Below are positions 51,832 to 62,100 of a stretch of DNA of 64,000 nucleotides, piece by piece (position 1 is the stretch's first letter; each line of letters starts with the position of its first letter). The notes beneath the pieces are model-generated. The model did no database searches. It was not told where the DNA came from and worked only from the letters and a program-made list of their open reading frames with translations. The stretch comes from Mangrovimonas sp. TPBH4 (GTDB lineage Bacteria; Bacteroidota; Bacteroidia; Flavobacteriales; Flavobacteriaceae). The stretch covers positions 116,644 to 180,643 of the forward strand of contig NZ_LBIO01000062.1 of the NCBI RefSeq assembly GCF_001280505.1, given 5' to 3'. Position numbers and translations under genes: made by a program.

Positions 51832-54672
51832 TTAATGGGCTTCCAACCAGTTGTCTCCCGTATCTAATTCTACATCTAAAGGAACTGCCAATGTATAGGC
51901 GTTTTCCATTTCGGTTTTTACCAAGGTTTTGATGGCATCCAATTCTGGTTTGTAGACATCAAATACCAATTCATCATGTACCTGAAGTAGCATTTTGGTT
52001 TTATAGTTGCCTTCATTCAACTTTTTGTAAATATTGATCATGGCAATTTTAATGATGTCTGCAGCACTCCCTTGTATTGGAGCGTTCACGGCATTACGTT
52101 CGGCAGCGCCTCGTACCACGGCATTTCTGGAATTGATATCCTTTAGGTAACGGCGTCGTCCCAGAACGGTTTGTACATAACCATGGTCTCTGGCAAAATC
52201 AACTTGTTCGCTTATGTAGCTTTTTAATTTTGGATAGGTAGCATAATAGGTGTCAATAAGTTCCTTGGCTTCACTTCTGGAAAGATCGGTTTGGTTACTC
52301 AGGCCAAAGGCCGATACGCCATAAATAATTCCAAAGTTGACGGTTTTGGCGTTGCTACGTTGTTCTCTGGTTACTTCTTCCAAAGGCACATTAAAGACTT
52401 TTGAAGCTGTTGAAGCGTGAATATCTTCACCATGCTTAAAGGCATTGATCATGGTTTCTTCTTCACTAAGAGCTGCAATGATGCGTAATTCAATTTGTGA
52501 ATAATCGGCAGCTAAAAGAGTGTAGTCTTCATTGCGAGGAATAAAGGCCTTGCGAACCTGTCTACCGCGCTCGGTACGGATTGGAATGTTCTGCAAGTTT
52601 GGGTTGTTACTACTTAATCGTCCTGTAGCAGCCACGGTTTGCATATAATCTGTATGCACTCTTCCTGTTGATGGTTCTACCTGCTGAGGTAGGGCATCTA
52701 CATAAGTGCTTTTTAATTTGCTTAGGCCACGGAATTCCAAAATATGTTGGATGATTTCATGGTCTTTGGCTAGGTAGGACAGAATATCTTCGGAAGTGGC
52801 ATATTGCCCAGTCTTGGTCTTTTTGGGTTTGTCTACCAATTTTAGTTTATCAAAAAGAATATCTCCCAATTGTTTTGGGGAGGCAATGTTGAATTCTTCT
52901 CCAGCCTCCGCATATATTTTTTGTTCAAGATCCGCGATGTCCTTATTAAGGGCTTCGGCAAGTTCTTTTAGGAAATCTTGGTCCAAATTAATGCCCTCCA
53001 ATTCCATGGCAGCCAATACTCTTAATAATGGTACTTCAATATCATCAAAAAGTGTCTGCGTATTGGCGGCACCCAATTCTTTTTGAAAATGTTCCTTGAG
53101 CTGTAAGGTGATGTCTGCGTCTTCTACGGCATATTCGGTTTGTTTATCCAAGGCTACCTGCCGCATAGATAATTGGTTTTTTCCCTTTTTGCCGATAAGA
53201 CTTTCAATTGAAATTGGCGTATAGTTAAGGTAGGTTTCTGCCAACACATCCATGTTGTGGCGCATATCTGGATTGATGAGGTAATGTGCCAACATGGTGT
53301 CGAACAGTTTGCCTTTTACCTGTATGTTGTATTTGGCCAAAACCTTAATGTCGTATTTAAGGTTCTGTCCAATTTTTTCAATAGTGTCACTTTCAAAAAA
53401 TTCCCTGAACTGTTCAATCAAGACTTGGGCCTCCTCACGGTCTTCGGGAAATGGTAAGTAGAAACCTTTGCCTGTTTCCCATGAAAATGCAATCCCCACC
53501 AATTCTGCCCTCAAAGGAATGATGCTGGTAGTTTCGGTATCAAAACACACCGAAGTTTGCTGCATCAAGGTTTTGATCAATAATTTTACGGCCAAAGGGG
53601 AATTGGCACTTTGGTAGAAATGTGAAGTGGAAATGGAGGTGTTTCTGGTAAATTCACTAGTAGGAGTTTCCGAATTGGAATCGTCTCCAAATAGTGAAAA
53701 TTGGCCTGCTCCAGCCGTAGTTTGTTTTGCTGTAGCTTTGGCAGGAGTACTTCCTTCTGAATTGTTTCCGGTAGTGGGGGCTTCTTCTTGCGGAGCAAAC
53801 GTCTTTACGAAATTGTCAATAAGCCTTCTAAACTCCAATTCCTGAAAAATGGTTTTCACACCCTCAATATCGGGTTCAGACATTTCAAAATCGGTTTCAC
53901 AAAACTCTACCGGCACATCGAGCATAATAGTGGCCAGTTTTTTTGACATAAGTCCCAGCTCTTTGTTGGCTTCAATTTTTTCCTTCATTTTACCTTTAAG
54001 CTCTTGGGTGCTCTCCAAGAGCTTTTCCATGCTGCCAAACTGCTTTAAAAACTTCTTGGCCGTTTTTTCCCCTACTCCAGGAAGTCCCGGGATGTTGTCC
54101 GCAGAATCTCCCATCATTCCCAAAAAGTCAATGACCTGAAGCGGGTCCTCCACTTCAAATTTGTCCTTTACCTCAGGGATGCCCCAAGTTTCATAACCAC
54201 CACCAAATACAGGACGGTACATAAAAATGTTTTCTGAGACCAATTGGGCAAAATCCTTGTCTGGGGTTACCATAAACGTTTGGTACCCTTGTTTTTCGGC
54301 CTGCTTGGAAAGGGTCCCGATAATATCGTCGGCCTCATAACCTTCCATTTCCATGATTGGAATGTGCATGGATTTAAGGATTTCGTGTATGTAAGGAACG
54401 GCAATCCTAATGGCTTCAGGTGTTTCATCCCGATTGGCCTTATAGGCTTCGAACATTTCAACACGGTCAGTACTTCCGCCTTTATCGAAACAAACGGCCA
54501 AGTGGTCTGGACGTTCCCGTTTGATAACATCCAACAGGGAATTCATAAAACCCATTATGGCTGAAGTATCCACTCCCTTGGAATTGATTCTAGGGTTTTT
54601 GATAAACGCATAGTACCCTCTAAAAATCAGGGCGTAGGCATCGACTAAAAAAAGACGTTTTGGTGCTGACAT
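51832..54672 (-). CDS. polA: DNA polymerase I
   Basis: 946 residues, full three-domain enzyme for Okazaki-fragment processing and repair. The 5'-3' exonuclease (1 to ~290) has YALIFRGYYAF, YEADDIIGTL and MGDSADNIPGLPGVGEKTA. A low-complexity linker (~295-340, rich in Thr/Ser/Ala) joins the 3'-5' exonuclease, whose motifs are intact (CFDTETTS, NLKYDIKVL, YAVEDADITL). The polymerase domain has motif A (LAADYSQIELRI), motif B (RSNAKTVNFGIIYG) and motif C (LLQVHDELVFDV). Confidence 0.97.
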   Translation of the reverse strand: MSAPKRLFLVDAYALIFRGYYAFIKNPRINSKGVDTSAIMGFMNSLLDVIKRERPDHLAVCFDKGGSTDRVEMFEAYKANRDETPEAIRIAVPYIHEILKSMHIPIMEMEGYEADDIIGTLSKQAEKQGYQTFMVTPDKDFAQLVSENIFMYRPVFGGGYETWGIPEVKDKFEVEDPLQVIDFLGMMGDSADNIPGLPGVGEKTAKKFLKQFGSMEKLLESTQELKGKMKEKIEANKELGLMSKKLATIMLDVPVEFCETDFEMSEPDIEGVKTIFQELEFRRLIDNFVKTFAPQEEAPTTGNNSEGSTPAKATAKQTTAGAGQFSLFGDDSNSETPTSEFTRNTSISTSHFYQSANSPLAVKLLIKTLMQQTSVCFDTETTSIIPLRAELVGIAFSWETGKGFYLPFPEDREEAQVLIEQFREFFESDTIEKIGQNLKYDIKVLAKYNIQVKGKLFDTMLAHYLINPDMRHNMDVLAETYLNYTPISIESLIGKKGKNQLSMRQVALDKQTEYAVEDADITLQLKEHFQKELGAANTQTLFDDIEVPLLRVLAAMELEGINLDQDFLKELAEALNKDIADLEQKIYAEAGEEFNIASPKQLGDILFDKLKLVDKPKKTKTGQYATSEDILSYLAKDHEIIQHILEFRGLSKLKSTYVDALPQQVEPSTGRVHTDYMQTVAATGRLSSNNPNLQNIPIRTERGRQVRKAFIPRNEDYTLLAADYSQIELRIIAALSEEETMINAFKHGEDIHASTASKVFNVPLEEVTREQRSNAKTVNFGIIYGVSAFGLSNQTDLSRSEAKELIDTYYATYPKLKSYISEQVDFARDHGYVQTVLGRRRYLKDINSRNAVVRGAAERNAVNAPIQGSAADIIKIAMINIYKKLNEGNYKTKMLLQVHDELVFDVYKPELDAIKTLVKTEMENAYTLAVPLDVELDTGDNWLEAH

Positions 54673-54747
54673 GTATTTGTATTTGAAAGAACTTCAAAAC
54701 TACGAAAAGTTAGTGCCTAATAGAAATGTGTGTTGGGTTTATTGCAT

Positions 54748-54772
54748 AAAAAAACCGAAGCGTAAACTTCGG
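54748..54772 (-). terminator. Terminator of the small secreted-protein gene upstream of polA
   Basis: On the minus strand CCGAAG / CTTCGG with a six-base loop followed by seven T, located between the gene at 54798-55079 and polA, so polA has its own promoter. Confidence 0.75.
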
Positions 54773-54797
54773 ATCTTCCTTTTTGGCCGGTAATGCA

Positions 54798-55079
54798 TTA
54801 GCAAAGCTTGATGGTCTTTGCCTTGATTTGGAGGCTTTTCTTATAAGCTTTTACGCTAATGATATCATTACTTTTTTTATAGTTAAGATCCAAAACCTGT
54901 GCTTTGATTGCTGATTTTAGTTCGGTACCCTCTTGAAGGTCTTTAGGGGATTCGGTTTTTTCTGCCGAAGTTTCCTTAATTATTTTAGTATCTTGTTTTA
55001 AGTTTTCAGAAGTATTGTTTTGACCTATTAAAATGATTGGAAGAAATCCTAATACTATAAATGCGATAACTTTTTTCAT
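54798..55079 (-). CDS. Small unrecognised secreted protein
   Basis: 93 residues: signal peptide (KKVIAFIVLGFLPIILIGQ), then a lysine/glutamate/threonine-rich hydrophilic chain (QDTKIIKETSAEKTESPKD), ending IKAKTIKLC. No domain recognised; no homology by eye to neighbours. Confidence 0.6.
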   Translation of the reverse strand: MKKVIAFIVLGFLPIILIGQNNTSENLKQDTKIIKETSAEKTESPKDLQEGTELKSAIKAQVLDLNYKKSNDIISVKAYKKSLQIKAKTIKLC

Positions 55080-55253
55080 GATCTAAAAGTAGGTTTTGTT
55101 TGTATTGAGAGTCAAAGAAACATAACTCCTACGTTTACAATAAATTAATTAGATGAAAAACCCCTATCAATGGATAATCTGACAAACGGCACCAAAAATA
55201 TCGATGAAATGCACTCTAAATACTTCTGTATTCTAAAAAAGTAATACAATTAT

Positions 55254-56666
55254 ATGTTACAAAACACTGCCAATAAGTTTGATAGCTTGTTTGAGAAGCA
55301 ACAGCAGAATCAATTTCACCTTGGAAATACCAATTACAAAACCAGAATTCAAAAACTGAAAAAGCTACAGAAGGCTGTAGAATACACTTATAGGGAAGCA
55401 ATCCAAAAGGCTTTGTATAGTGATTTTAAAAAGCCTTTTGCAGAAACCGACCTAACGGAAATCTATCCTGTGGTAAGCGAAATCAAGTTTGCCTGTAAAC
55501 ATTTAAAACAATGGTTGAAGCCGCAAAAGGTGGAAACGCCCTTGGCATTAATGGGAACCTCGTCTTGGTACCAGCATGAGCCCAAAGGTGTTTGCTTGAT
55601 TATGGCACCATGGAACTTTCCGTTGAACTTAACCTTTGGCCCCTTGGTGTCGGCCATTGCTGCTGGAAATACGGTGATTTTAAAACCTTCTGAAATGACG
55701 CCTCATATTGCGCAGGTGATGGCAGAGATTATTGAGGATTTATTTCCTGAAGAAGAAGTTGCTTTGGTGCAGGGTGAAGTGGAGGTGTCTCAGGAATTGT
55801 TAAAACAGCCATTTAACCATATCTTTTTTACGGGGTCTCCGGGAGTTGGAAAGTTAGTGATGAAGGCGGCTTCGGCGCATTTAACGTCTGTAACTTTGGA
55901 ATTGGGAGGAAAATCGCCCACAATTATTGATGATACAGCTAATTTAAAATTGGCAGCAAAACGTATTGCTTGGGGAAAGTTCATAAACAACGGACAGATT
56001 TGTTTGTCGCCTGATTATGTACTGGTAAAGGAATCTGTTAAGGATGCTTTTGTTGAGGCTTTACAACTGCAATTGAAAGCATTTTATTCTGAGGACCCTA
56101 AGGATTCTCCCGCATACTGCAGAGTTGTGAACAGAAAACATTTTGATAGATTGGTGGCTCATTTGGAAAATGCCAAAAAACTTCAGGCTAGTTTTGATAT
56201 TGGTGGAGAATCAAAAATAGAGGACTGCTATATCGCTCCAACGGTAGTTTCCAATTTGCCGGATGAGGCCAGTTTGTTGCAAGAAGAGATTTTTGGTCCT
56301 ATTCTTCCCATTAAAACCTATAATACGGTAGAGGATATTTTGGATTATGTCAATGCGAAGTCCAAACCTTTGGCGCTGTACATCTACAGTAGGAACAAAC
56401 GTTTTATCAATCAAATATTAAAAAATACACGAGCAGGAAGTACGGCCATTAATGCCAATGTGCTGCAATATTCCAACCATTATTTGCCGTTTGGGGGGAG
56501 TAACACCAGTGGTATTGGAAAAAGCCATGGGTATTTTGGATTTCAGGAGTTTTCTAATCAACGGGCCGTGCTAAAACAGCATATCGGAGGCGCAATTGAA
56601 CTGTTGTTTCCTCCATATACTTCTTTGAAACAGAAATTGATTGACATGACTATTAAATGGTTTTAA
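55254..56666 (+). CDS. NAD(P)-dependent aldehyde dehydrogenase
   Basis: 470 residues. Catalytic C250 in INNGQICLSPDYVL and general base E216 in TLELGGKSP; the nucleotide loop FTGSPGVGKLVM and the late NANVLQYSNHYLPFGG are typical. The PDYVL context and a hydrophobic C-terminal tail (IELLFPPYTSLKQKLIDMTIKWF) resemble class 3 / fatty-aldehyde dehydrogenases, so long-chain or aromatic aldehydes are likely substrates. Starts at ATG 55254; the divergent neighbour is a small secreted protein gene. Confidence 0.9.
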   Translation: MLQNTANKFDSLFEKQQQNQFHLGNTNYKTRIQKLKKLQKAVEYTYREAIQKALYSDFKKPFAETDLTEIYPVVSEIKFACKHLKQWLKPQKVETPLALMGTSSWYQHEPKGVCLIMAPWNFPLNLTFGPLVSAIAAGNTVILKPSEMTPHIAQVMAEIIEDLFPEEEVALVQGEVEVSQELLKQPFNHIFFTGSPGVGKLVMKAASAHLTSVTLELGGKSPTIIDDTANLKLAAKRIAWGKFINNGQICLSPDYVLVKESVKDAFVEALQLQLKAFYSEDPKDSPAYCRVVNRKHFDRLVAHLENAKKLQASFDIGGESKIEDCYIAPTVVSNLPDEASLLQEEIFGPILPIKTYNTVEDILDYVNAKSKPLALYIYSRNKRFINQILKNTRAGSTAINANVLQYSNHYLPFGGSNTSGIGKSHGYFGFQEFSNQRAVLKQHIGGAIELLFPPYTSLKQKLIDMTIKWF

Positions 56667-56772
56667 GGAAATAGTTCATTATGAAAGATTTAAAATCTTA
56701 AGGTATAGTTAAATATGCTTTGGAGGGTGGCAATACCATTAAAATGAAGTTATCTTTGGACAAATTTGAATT

Positions 56773-57999
56773 ATGGTTCGTTGGATTATTTTCGGAATTG
56801 TTTATACCCTGCTCACCGCTTATGGGCTGCAGGCCATTAAAACAATTTTTAAATATAATTGGGTGCAATATGTCTTTATTGCGATTGCCCTGCTGGTCTT
56901 GGGAAATTTTATCTTCCAATTTGTTTCTGGCTCAGAAGGCCGTGTATTGACGCAGTCCAAGAGTTATGCCTTTGGATTTTTGTTGGTGTTCATGTCCTTT
57001 AATATTGTGGTAGTTCCCATTCTTTTGGGAGAAGATATTCTCAGGGTGATTTGTGGAGTGTACGATAAATATGCCTCAGGAAAGGAGTCGATGTATATTC
57101 CGTCGAGGCGAAAATTTGTGAGCCAATTGGCGCTTGGTTTGGCAACCATTCCGTTTTCATCTTTGTTGTATGGCATGTACAAAGGAAAATACGATTATAG
57201 AGTATTGAAATATACTTTGCATTTTGAAGATTTGCCCGAGGCCTTTGATGGTTACAAAATTACCCAGATTAGTGATGTTCATAGTGGTAGTTTTGATGAT
57301 AGAAACAAGGTGGCCTATGGTATAGACCTGATCAAAAAGCAGGCCAGCGATATGATTTTGTTTACAGGGGATATGGTCAACAACAAGGCCGAAGAGATGC
57401 ATGATTGGAAGGACTTGTTTGGACAACTCAAAGCTAAGGATGGTGTGTATTCGGTTTTGGGGAATCATGATTATGGGGATTATGTAGAATGGAATTCCGA
57501 AGCAGATAAACATGCCAATTTGGAAGAATTGAAGCAAATCCAAAAGGATATGGGCTTTGATTTGTTGTTAAACGAAAGTCGTTTTATAGAACGAGACGGA
57601 CAACGATTGGCACTTGTTGGTGTGGAAAATTGGGGGAGAGGGCCTTTTAAAAAGGCAGGAGACCTTAAAAAAGCAGTGGAAACCGTTGAAGAAAATGACT
57701 TTAAAATCTTGATGAGCCATGACCCATCCCACTGGGAGGATGTGGTGGTGCATGACGATTACCATTACCATTTAACCTTAAGTGGTCATACGCACGGTAT
57801 GCAATTTGGAATTGAGATTCCCGGTTGGGTAAAGTGGAGTCCTGCCAAATGGCGTTATAAATATTGGGCGGGTATCTATGAGCAAATGGAGCAATACATC
57901 AATGTCAACCGAGGATTTGGATATTTAGGTTTTCCTGGGCGCACAGGTATTTGGCCAGAGGTAACTGTTATTGAGTTGAAGAAAGGGCAGGTGTCTTAG
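56773..57999 (+). CDS. Membrane-anchored metallophosphoesterase (YaeI/YkuE-like)
   Basis: 408 residues. Three membrane helices (about 4-22, 31-50, 66-85) are followed by a twin-arginine-like SRRKF (R112, R113) before a fourth hydrophobic stretch (116-133), then a calcineurin-like catalytic domain. Metal motifs: QISDVHSG, FTGDMVNN, LGNHDYGD, MSHDPSHW and LSGHTHG. The layout matches bacterial phosphoesterases acting on phospholipid head-groups or lipid intermediates; substrate not known. No operon partner is obvious. Confidence 0.87.
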   Translation: MVRWIIFGIVYTLLTAYGLQAIKTIFKYNWVQYVFIAIALLVLGNFIFQFVSGSEGRVLTQSKSYAFGFLLVFMSFNIVVVPILLGEDILRVICGVYDKYASGKESMYIPSRRKFVSQLALGLATIPFSSLLYGMYKGKYDYRVLKYTLHFEDLPEAFDGYKITQISDVHSGSFDDRNKVAYGIDLIKKQASDMILFTGDMVNNKAEEMHDWKDLFGQLKAKDGVYSVLGNHDYGDYVEWNSEADKHANLEELKQIQKDMGFDLLLNESRFIERDGQRLALVGVENWGRGPFKKAGDLKKAVETVEENDFKILMSHDPSHWEDVVVHDDYHYHLTLSGHTHGMQFGIEIPGWVKWSPAKWRYKYWAGIYEQMEQYINVNRGFGYLGFPGRTGIWPEVTVIELKKGQVS

Positions 58000-58170
58000 T
58001 TTGCATTGAAAAGATTGATGTCGAGCTTCCGGATTGTACAGGGAATGATTAAAAGAAATTCATTTTAGTGAAAGAAAGGAGTAGAAACCTTACAATTTTG
58101 ATGTGATTTTGTTTAAATTGGGAAAATATATGTAGGTTTGTATAACTGATTTGGCCTAAAACGTTTATGT

Positions 58171-58467
58171 ATGTCAAAATTTGGGGAATTAATAGATGTT
58201 GATATCCCGGTTCTATTGGATTTTTTCACGGAATGGAGTGAACCATCTATCGCCATGCATCCTGTACTTAGGGATGTGGCAGCAGCTCTTGGAGATAAAG
58301 CCAAGGTCATCAAAATCGATGTAGACAAAAATAAGGAGCTAGCCGATGCCCTTAGAGTAAAAGGACTCCCTACATTGATTATCTACAAAAACGGTGAGAT
58401 GAAATGGAGACATAGTGGCGAGCAGGATGCCAATACGCTTATCGGTATTATTCAAGAATTTATTTAA
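58171..58467 (+). CDS. Thioredoxin-fold protein without active-site cysteines
   Basis: 98 residues with the thioredoxin fold: LLDFFTEWSEPSIAMHPVL, VIKIDVDKNKELADALRV, cis-proline P66 in KGLPTLIIYKNG, then the terminal helix. The redox site reads W22-S23-E24-P25-S26 where thioredoxin has WCGPC, so both cysteines are Ser and the Gly is Glu. It has no other cysteine and so cannot do disulfide exchange. A scaffold, chaperone or regulatory role is more likely. Its stop is five bases from the convergent deacetylase gene. Confidence 0.88.
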   Translation: MSKFGELIDVDIPVLLDFFTEWSEPSIAMHPVLRDVAAALGDKAKVIKIDVDKNKELADALRVKGLPTLIIYKNGEMKWRHSGEQDANTLIGIIQEFI

Positions 58468-58472
58468 GAAGT

Positions 58473-59129
58473 TTACAGGGTTTTAAAGGAAAATCCTATT
58501 TGCTTGAAGTGCTCTAAGGCTTTGGGCAGTGCATAACTCATATTTCTGTTAGCCTTCACACTATCGTGAAACACCACAATACTGCCATCCTTTGCTTTAG
58601 AGGTTACATATTCCAAACATTGTTCTTTGGAAATGTCTTTGTCCCAATCATAAGAAATTACGTCCCACATGACTATTCTATAATTACGGTCCAGCAAAAC
58701 TTCAGTTTGGGAAGGCTTTATTTTGCCATAAGGAGGTCTAAATAGTTTTGGAACAGTATGGTGGGCTACGTCAATTATGGAACTTTCACTATCTATGATC
58801 TGTTGAGCTTTTAGGGTGTTTTTTAGATAGTCTTCAGTTTCGGTTTTCCAGCCTTTAAGATGGTTGAAGGTATGATTGCCAATACGATGTTCTTCCTGTA
58901 GCACCTTATGGAATATCTCTGGGTACTTTTTGATGTTGTCCCCAATACAGAAGAAGGTTGCTTTGGCTTCAAATTGTTTGAGAATGTCCAAAGTCCATTC
59001 GGTAATCTCTGGAGTAGGGCCATCGTCAAAGGTAAGGTAGAGGTTTTTCTCGCCGGAAGGCATGTCCCAAACATAGTTTGGGAACATTTTCTTCATAACC
59101 TCCGGTGTTTTTGCAGGGGCAACTTTCAT
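58473..59129 (-). CDS. Polysaccharide deacetylase (NodB domain)
   Basis: 218 residues from ATG 59129 (a TTG three codons upstream is possible). NodB motifs: LTFDDGPTP (catalytic and metal Asp), HTFNH (metal His pair), RPPYGKIKP, and later VMWDVISYDW and VVFHDS. No signal peptide, so cytoplasmic or exported by other means. Such enzymes remove N-acetyl groups from chitooligosaccharides, peptidoglycan or other glycans; the substrate is unknown. Confidence 0.92.
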   Translation of the reverse strand: MKVAPAKTPEVMKKMFPNYVWDMPSGEKNLYLTFDDGPTPEITEWTLDILKQFEAKATFFCIGDNIKKYPEIFHKVLQEEHRIGNHTFNHLKGWKTETEDYLKNTLKAQQIIDSESSIIDVAHHTVPKLFRPPYGKIKPSQTEVLLDRNYRIVMWDVISYDWDKDISKEQCLEYVTSKAKDGSIVVFHDSVKANRNMSYALPKALEHFKQIGFSFKTL

Positions 59130-59179
59130 ACGAATCAAATTTTAAAAGTAATCCCAAGGCGCCTTATTGCATCCTTTTG

Positions 59180-62100
59180 TTATTCTTCCAGTTTCAAAAT
59201 ACTATCGATGGTATCTGCAGGAATCGGAATGTCTTCATCCTCGATCATGGATTCTACAGCTGGCTCTTCATCTGTAAAATGGCCAAAGAGTTTCAAATAA
59301 TTATTGAACTTTTGGGTTTCTTCCATGGCAAAATCCTTATCGTTGTAAATTACCAATATGTCTACCAAACTTCTGTAGCGTTCAATATCGGTCACGATTT
59401 CATCGAGATAGCGTGTTTGGTTTTCTATACTTAAGCCGCTATAGTAGGTTAATTTCTCTTGGTATTTTTTAGAAACTTCCTTGTAAAGCTTTCGGCCTTT
59501 TTCAGTTTTGTCCATTTCATAATAAGCACTGATGTAAGGCTCTAAAAGGGTGTAATATCCGTAAATGTCTACCGGCATTTTTTCCATGGCCAAATCGGCA
59601 ACTTTTTCGGCACGTTCGTAGTCTTCCTCGTTAATCAACTGCTCTATAAGTCTTGCAAGGTTGCCACGGTAAGTGATTCCATTTTTACGGGTTTCCACGT
59701 CGTGGTAAATATCGGTACCGCTGTTACCCCAATCCCAAGACATTACTTTGTCGTACATCAAATCGCTATCCACACGACCCATGTCAAATGGATTGGCTCT
59801 GTCGATAGGTGTTTTTATAGGGACCAATTTATAACACAAACCATCCAATTGAAGATAATCCTTCATCCAGATATAATCTTCATCTCCAAAAGCACCGCCT
59901 GTGAAATAGATAGGGCGTTCCCAATTGTTGTTGGCAATAATATCCAACATCATCAATCGGTTTTTATAGATGGCTCCGGAAGTAATGCGGACATCTATGT
60001 AAGGTACAATCTTATCGGCATCCTTTTCTTTAACGATGCCATTTCTTAAAACCGCTTCCTTGTCTACAGGAATTCTGATATTTTCCGTAGGGAAATAGTT
60101 TGAGTTCAATAAGTTTTCTGGGTAGTAACTTGGATCTTCACCATCTTGCTGCAGCCTATACTTAAATTTAGCTTTAGGACTGTCGCTAGTGATGAAGTTT
60201 AAAAAGTCCTTTATAGATACGGTGTCCTCAGAGATTCTTCTTTTAATAATGACATCTCTTGTACCATATTTATACTTATCATGTGTAAGCTGAGAAGGTA
60301 TTGGATCACTCTCATAGGCCTTGCGTTTCATTTGGTCGATATACCAATCAGTTTGGAATAAACTGGTGTTAACCACTCTTACATCGGTGCGAATGCCTTC
60401 AATTTCCTGGGCATACCAAAGCGGGAAACTATCATTATCTCCAATAGTGAACAAAATAGCATTAGGCGCACAAGATTCTAAATATTGCGCGGCCATGGCC
60501 TGTGCAGTACGTTTGTTGGATCTGTCGTGGTCATCCCAGTTGTTGGCAGCCAAGATTGCTGGCACTAATACCAGACAAGCCGTAGTAATAGCAGGTGCCA
60601 AGAACTTTGATTTGCTAAAGTTTTTCAAGACATCATAAATTGCATACACGCCAAAGCCTATCCAAAGGGCAAAGACGTAGAAAGACCCTACTACCGAATA
60701 ATCGCGCTCTCTAGGTTCAAAAGGCCTTACATTGGTGTAGAACTGAATGGCCAAACCTGTGAACAGGAAAAATACCAGCATGGTCCAAAAAGTTTTCTTG
60801 TCCTTATTCAATAAGAACATAAAGCCAATGAGTCCTAATATAAATGGTAGGAAGTAATAGGTGTTACGTCCTTTATTGTTCAATACATCACTAGGAAGGT
60901 TGTCCTGGGACATACCTAAATGTATTTCGTCAATTAACTTGATACCACTGATCCAATTTCCGTGGAGGTCATCAAATTTCCCTTGAATATCATCTTGCTT
61001 TCCAACAAAGTTCCACATAAAATATCTCCAATACATGTACCCAAGTTGGTATTCCAACATATAGCTGATGTTTTTGCCTAAAGACGGTTTTTCAATGTCC
61101 AAGAATTGTTGCCCGTACTGCTTTAAGAAATTATGGTAACCTTCGTAATCGATACGTCCTTCGGCCACACGCCTTCTGAAATCGTTCACCAAAGCACGCA
61201 CTTCATTTTCCATTTGGTATTCCGGTTTGATTTTGAAGTCCAATAGACCCGTAAAACGCATGTAGTTTTCGGCATGCTCGGTACTCCACATTCTAGGTAA
61301 AATGGCTGCTTGCGTTGAGTTGTAGTTCTGTTTAGCGTTCTTATAATTGTTTACAACAACGTATTTTCCCTTTTCATAGTCCTTTTCATATTTAGGTTTG
61401 TCGTCCACAAAAGGTTGGTTTTCGTCATAACCTGTATACTGGTCTGTAAACAATGGTCCATAGAAAAGGTGAGTTTCCGGATATTGCTCAAGGTTATAGT
61501 ATGCCAAAAGTTCTCTGGCGCTGGAAGGGTTATTCTCATTAATAATGGTATTGGCATTGGCTCTAATAGGAAGCATCAACCAAGAAGAAAACCCTATAAT
61601 TATAAAGGTAAGGCATAAAATACCAGTGTTTAAATGCTTGTAGCCTTTGTCACGGGTATATTTCAGTCCAAAATAAATCAAGGCAATCAACACAATACCT
61701 GCAATAATGGATCCTGAATTAAATGGCAATCCAACAGTATTTATAAAAAACAGTTCCGATGCACTAAAGGCTCTCATGATATTTGGAGCCAATAATTTAA
61801 AGATGAACAATAGAATGGCAATGGCAACGGCATTGGCAATGATAAAGTTCTTAACTGTTACGGTTTTGTAGTTCTTAAAGAAGTAGATCAAGCCTATGGC
61901 AGGAATGGTCAATAACCCCATGAAGTGAACACCAAAGGAAAGTCCAATGATAAAGGCAATTAAGATAAGCCAACGGTTCCCTCTAGGCGTGTGCATATCT
62001 TGTTCCCAGCGTAACCCTAGCCAAAACATAACGGACATGATAAGTGTGGCCATGGCGTAAACTTCAGTTTCAACGGCGTTAAACCAAAACGAATCCGTAA

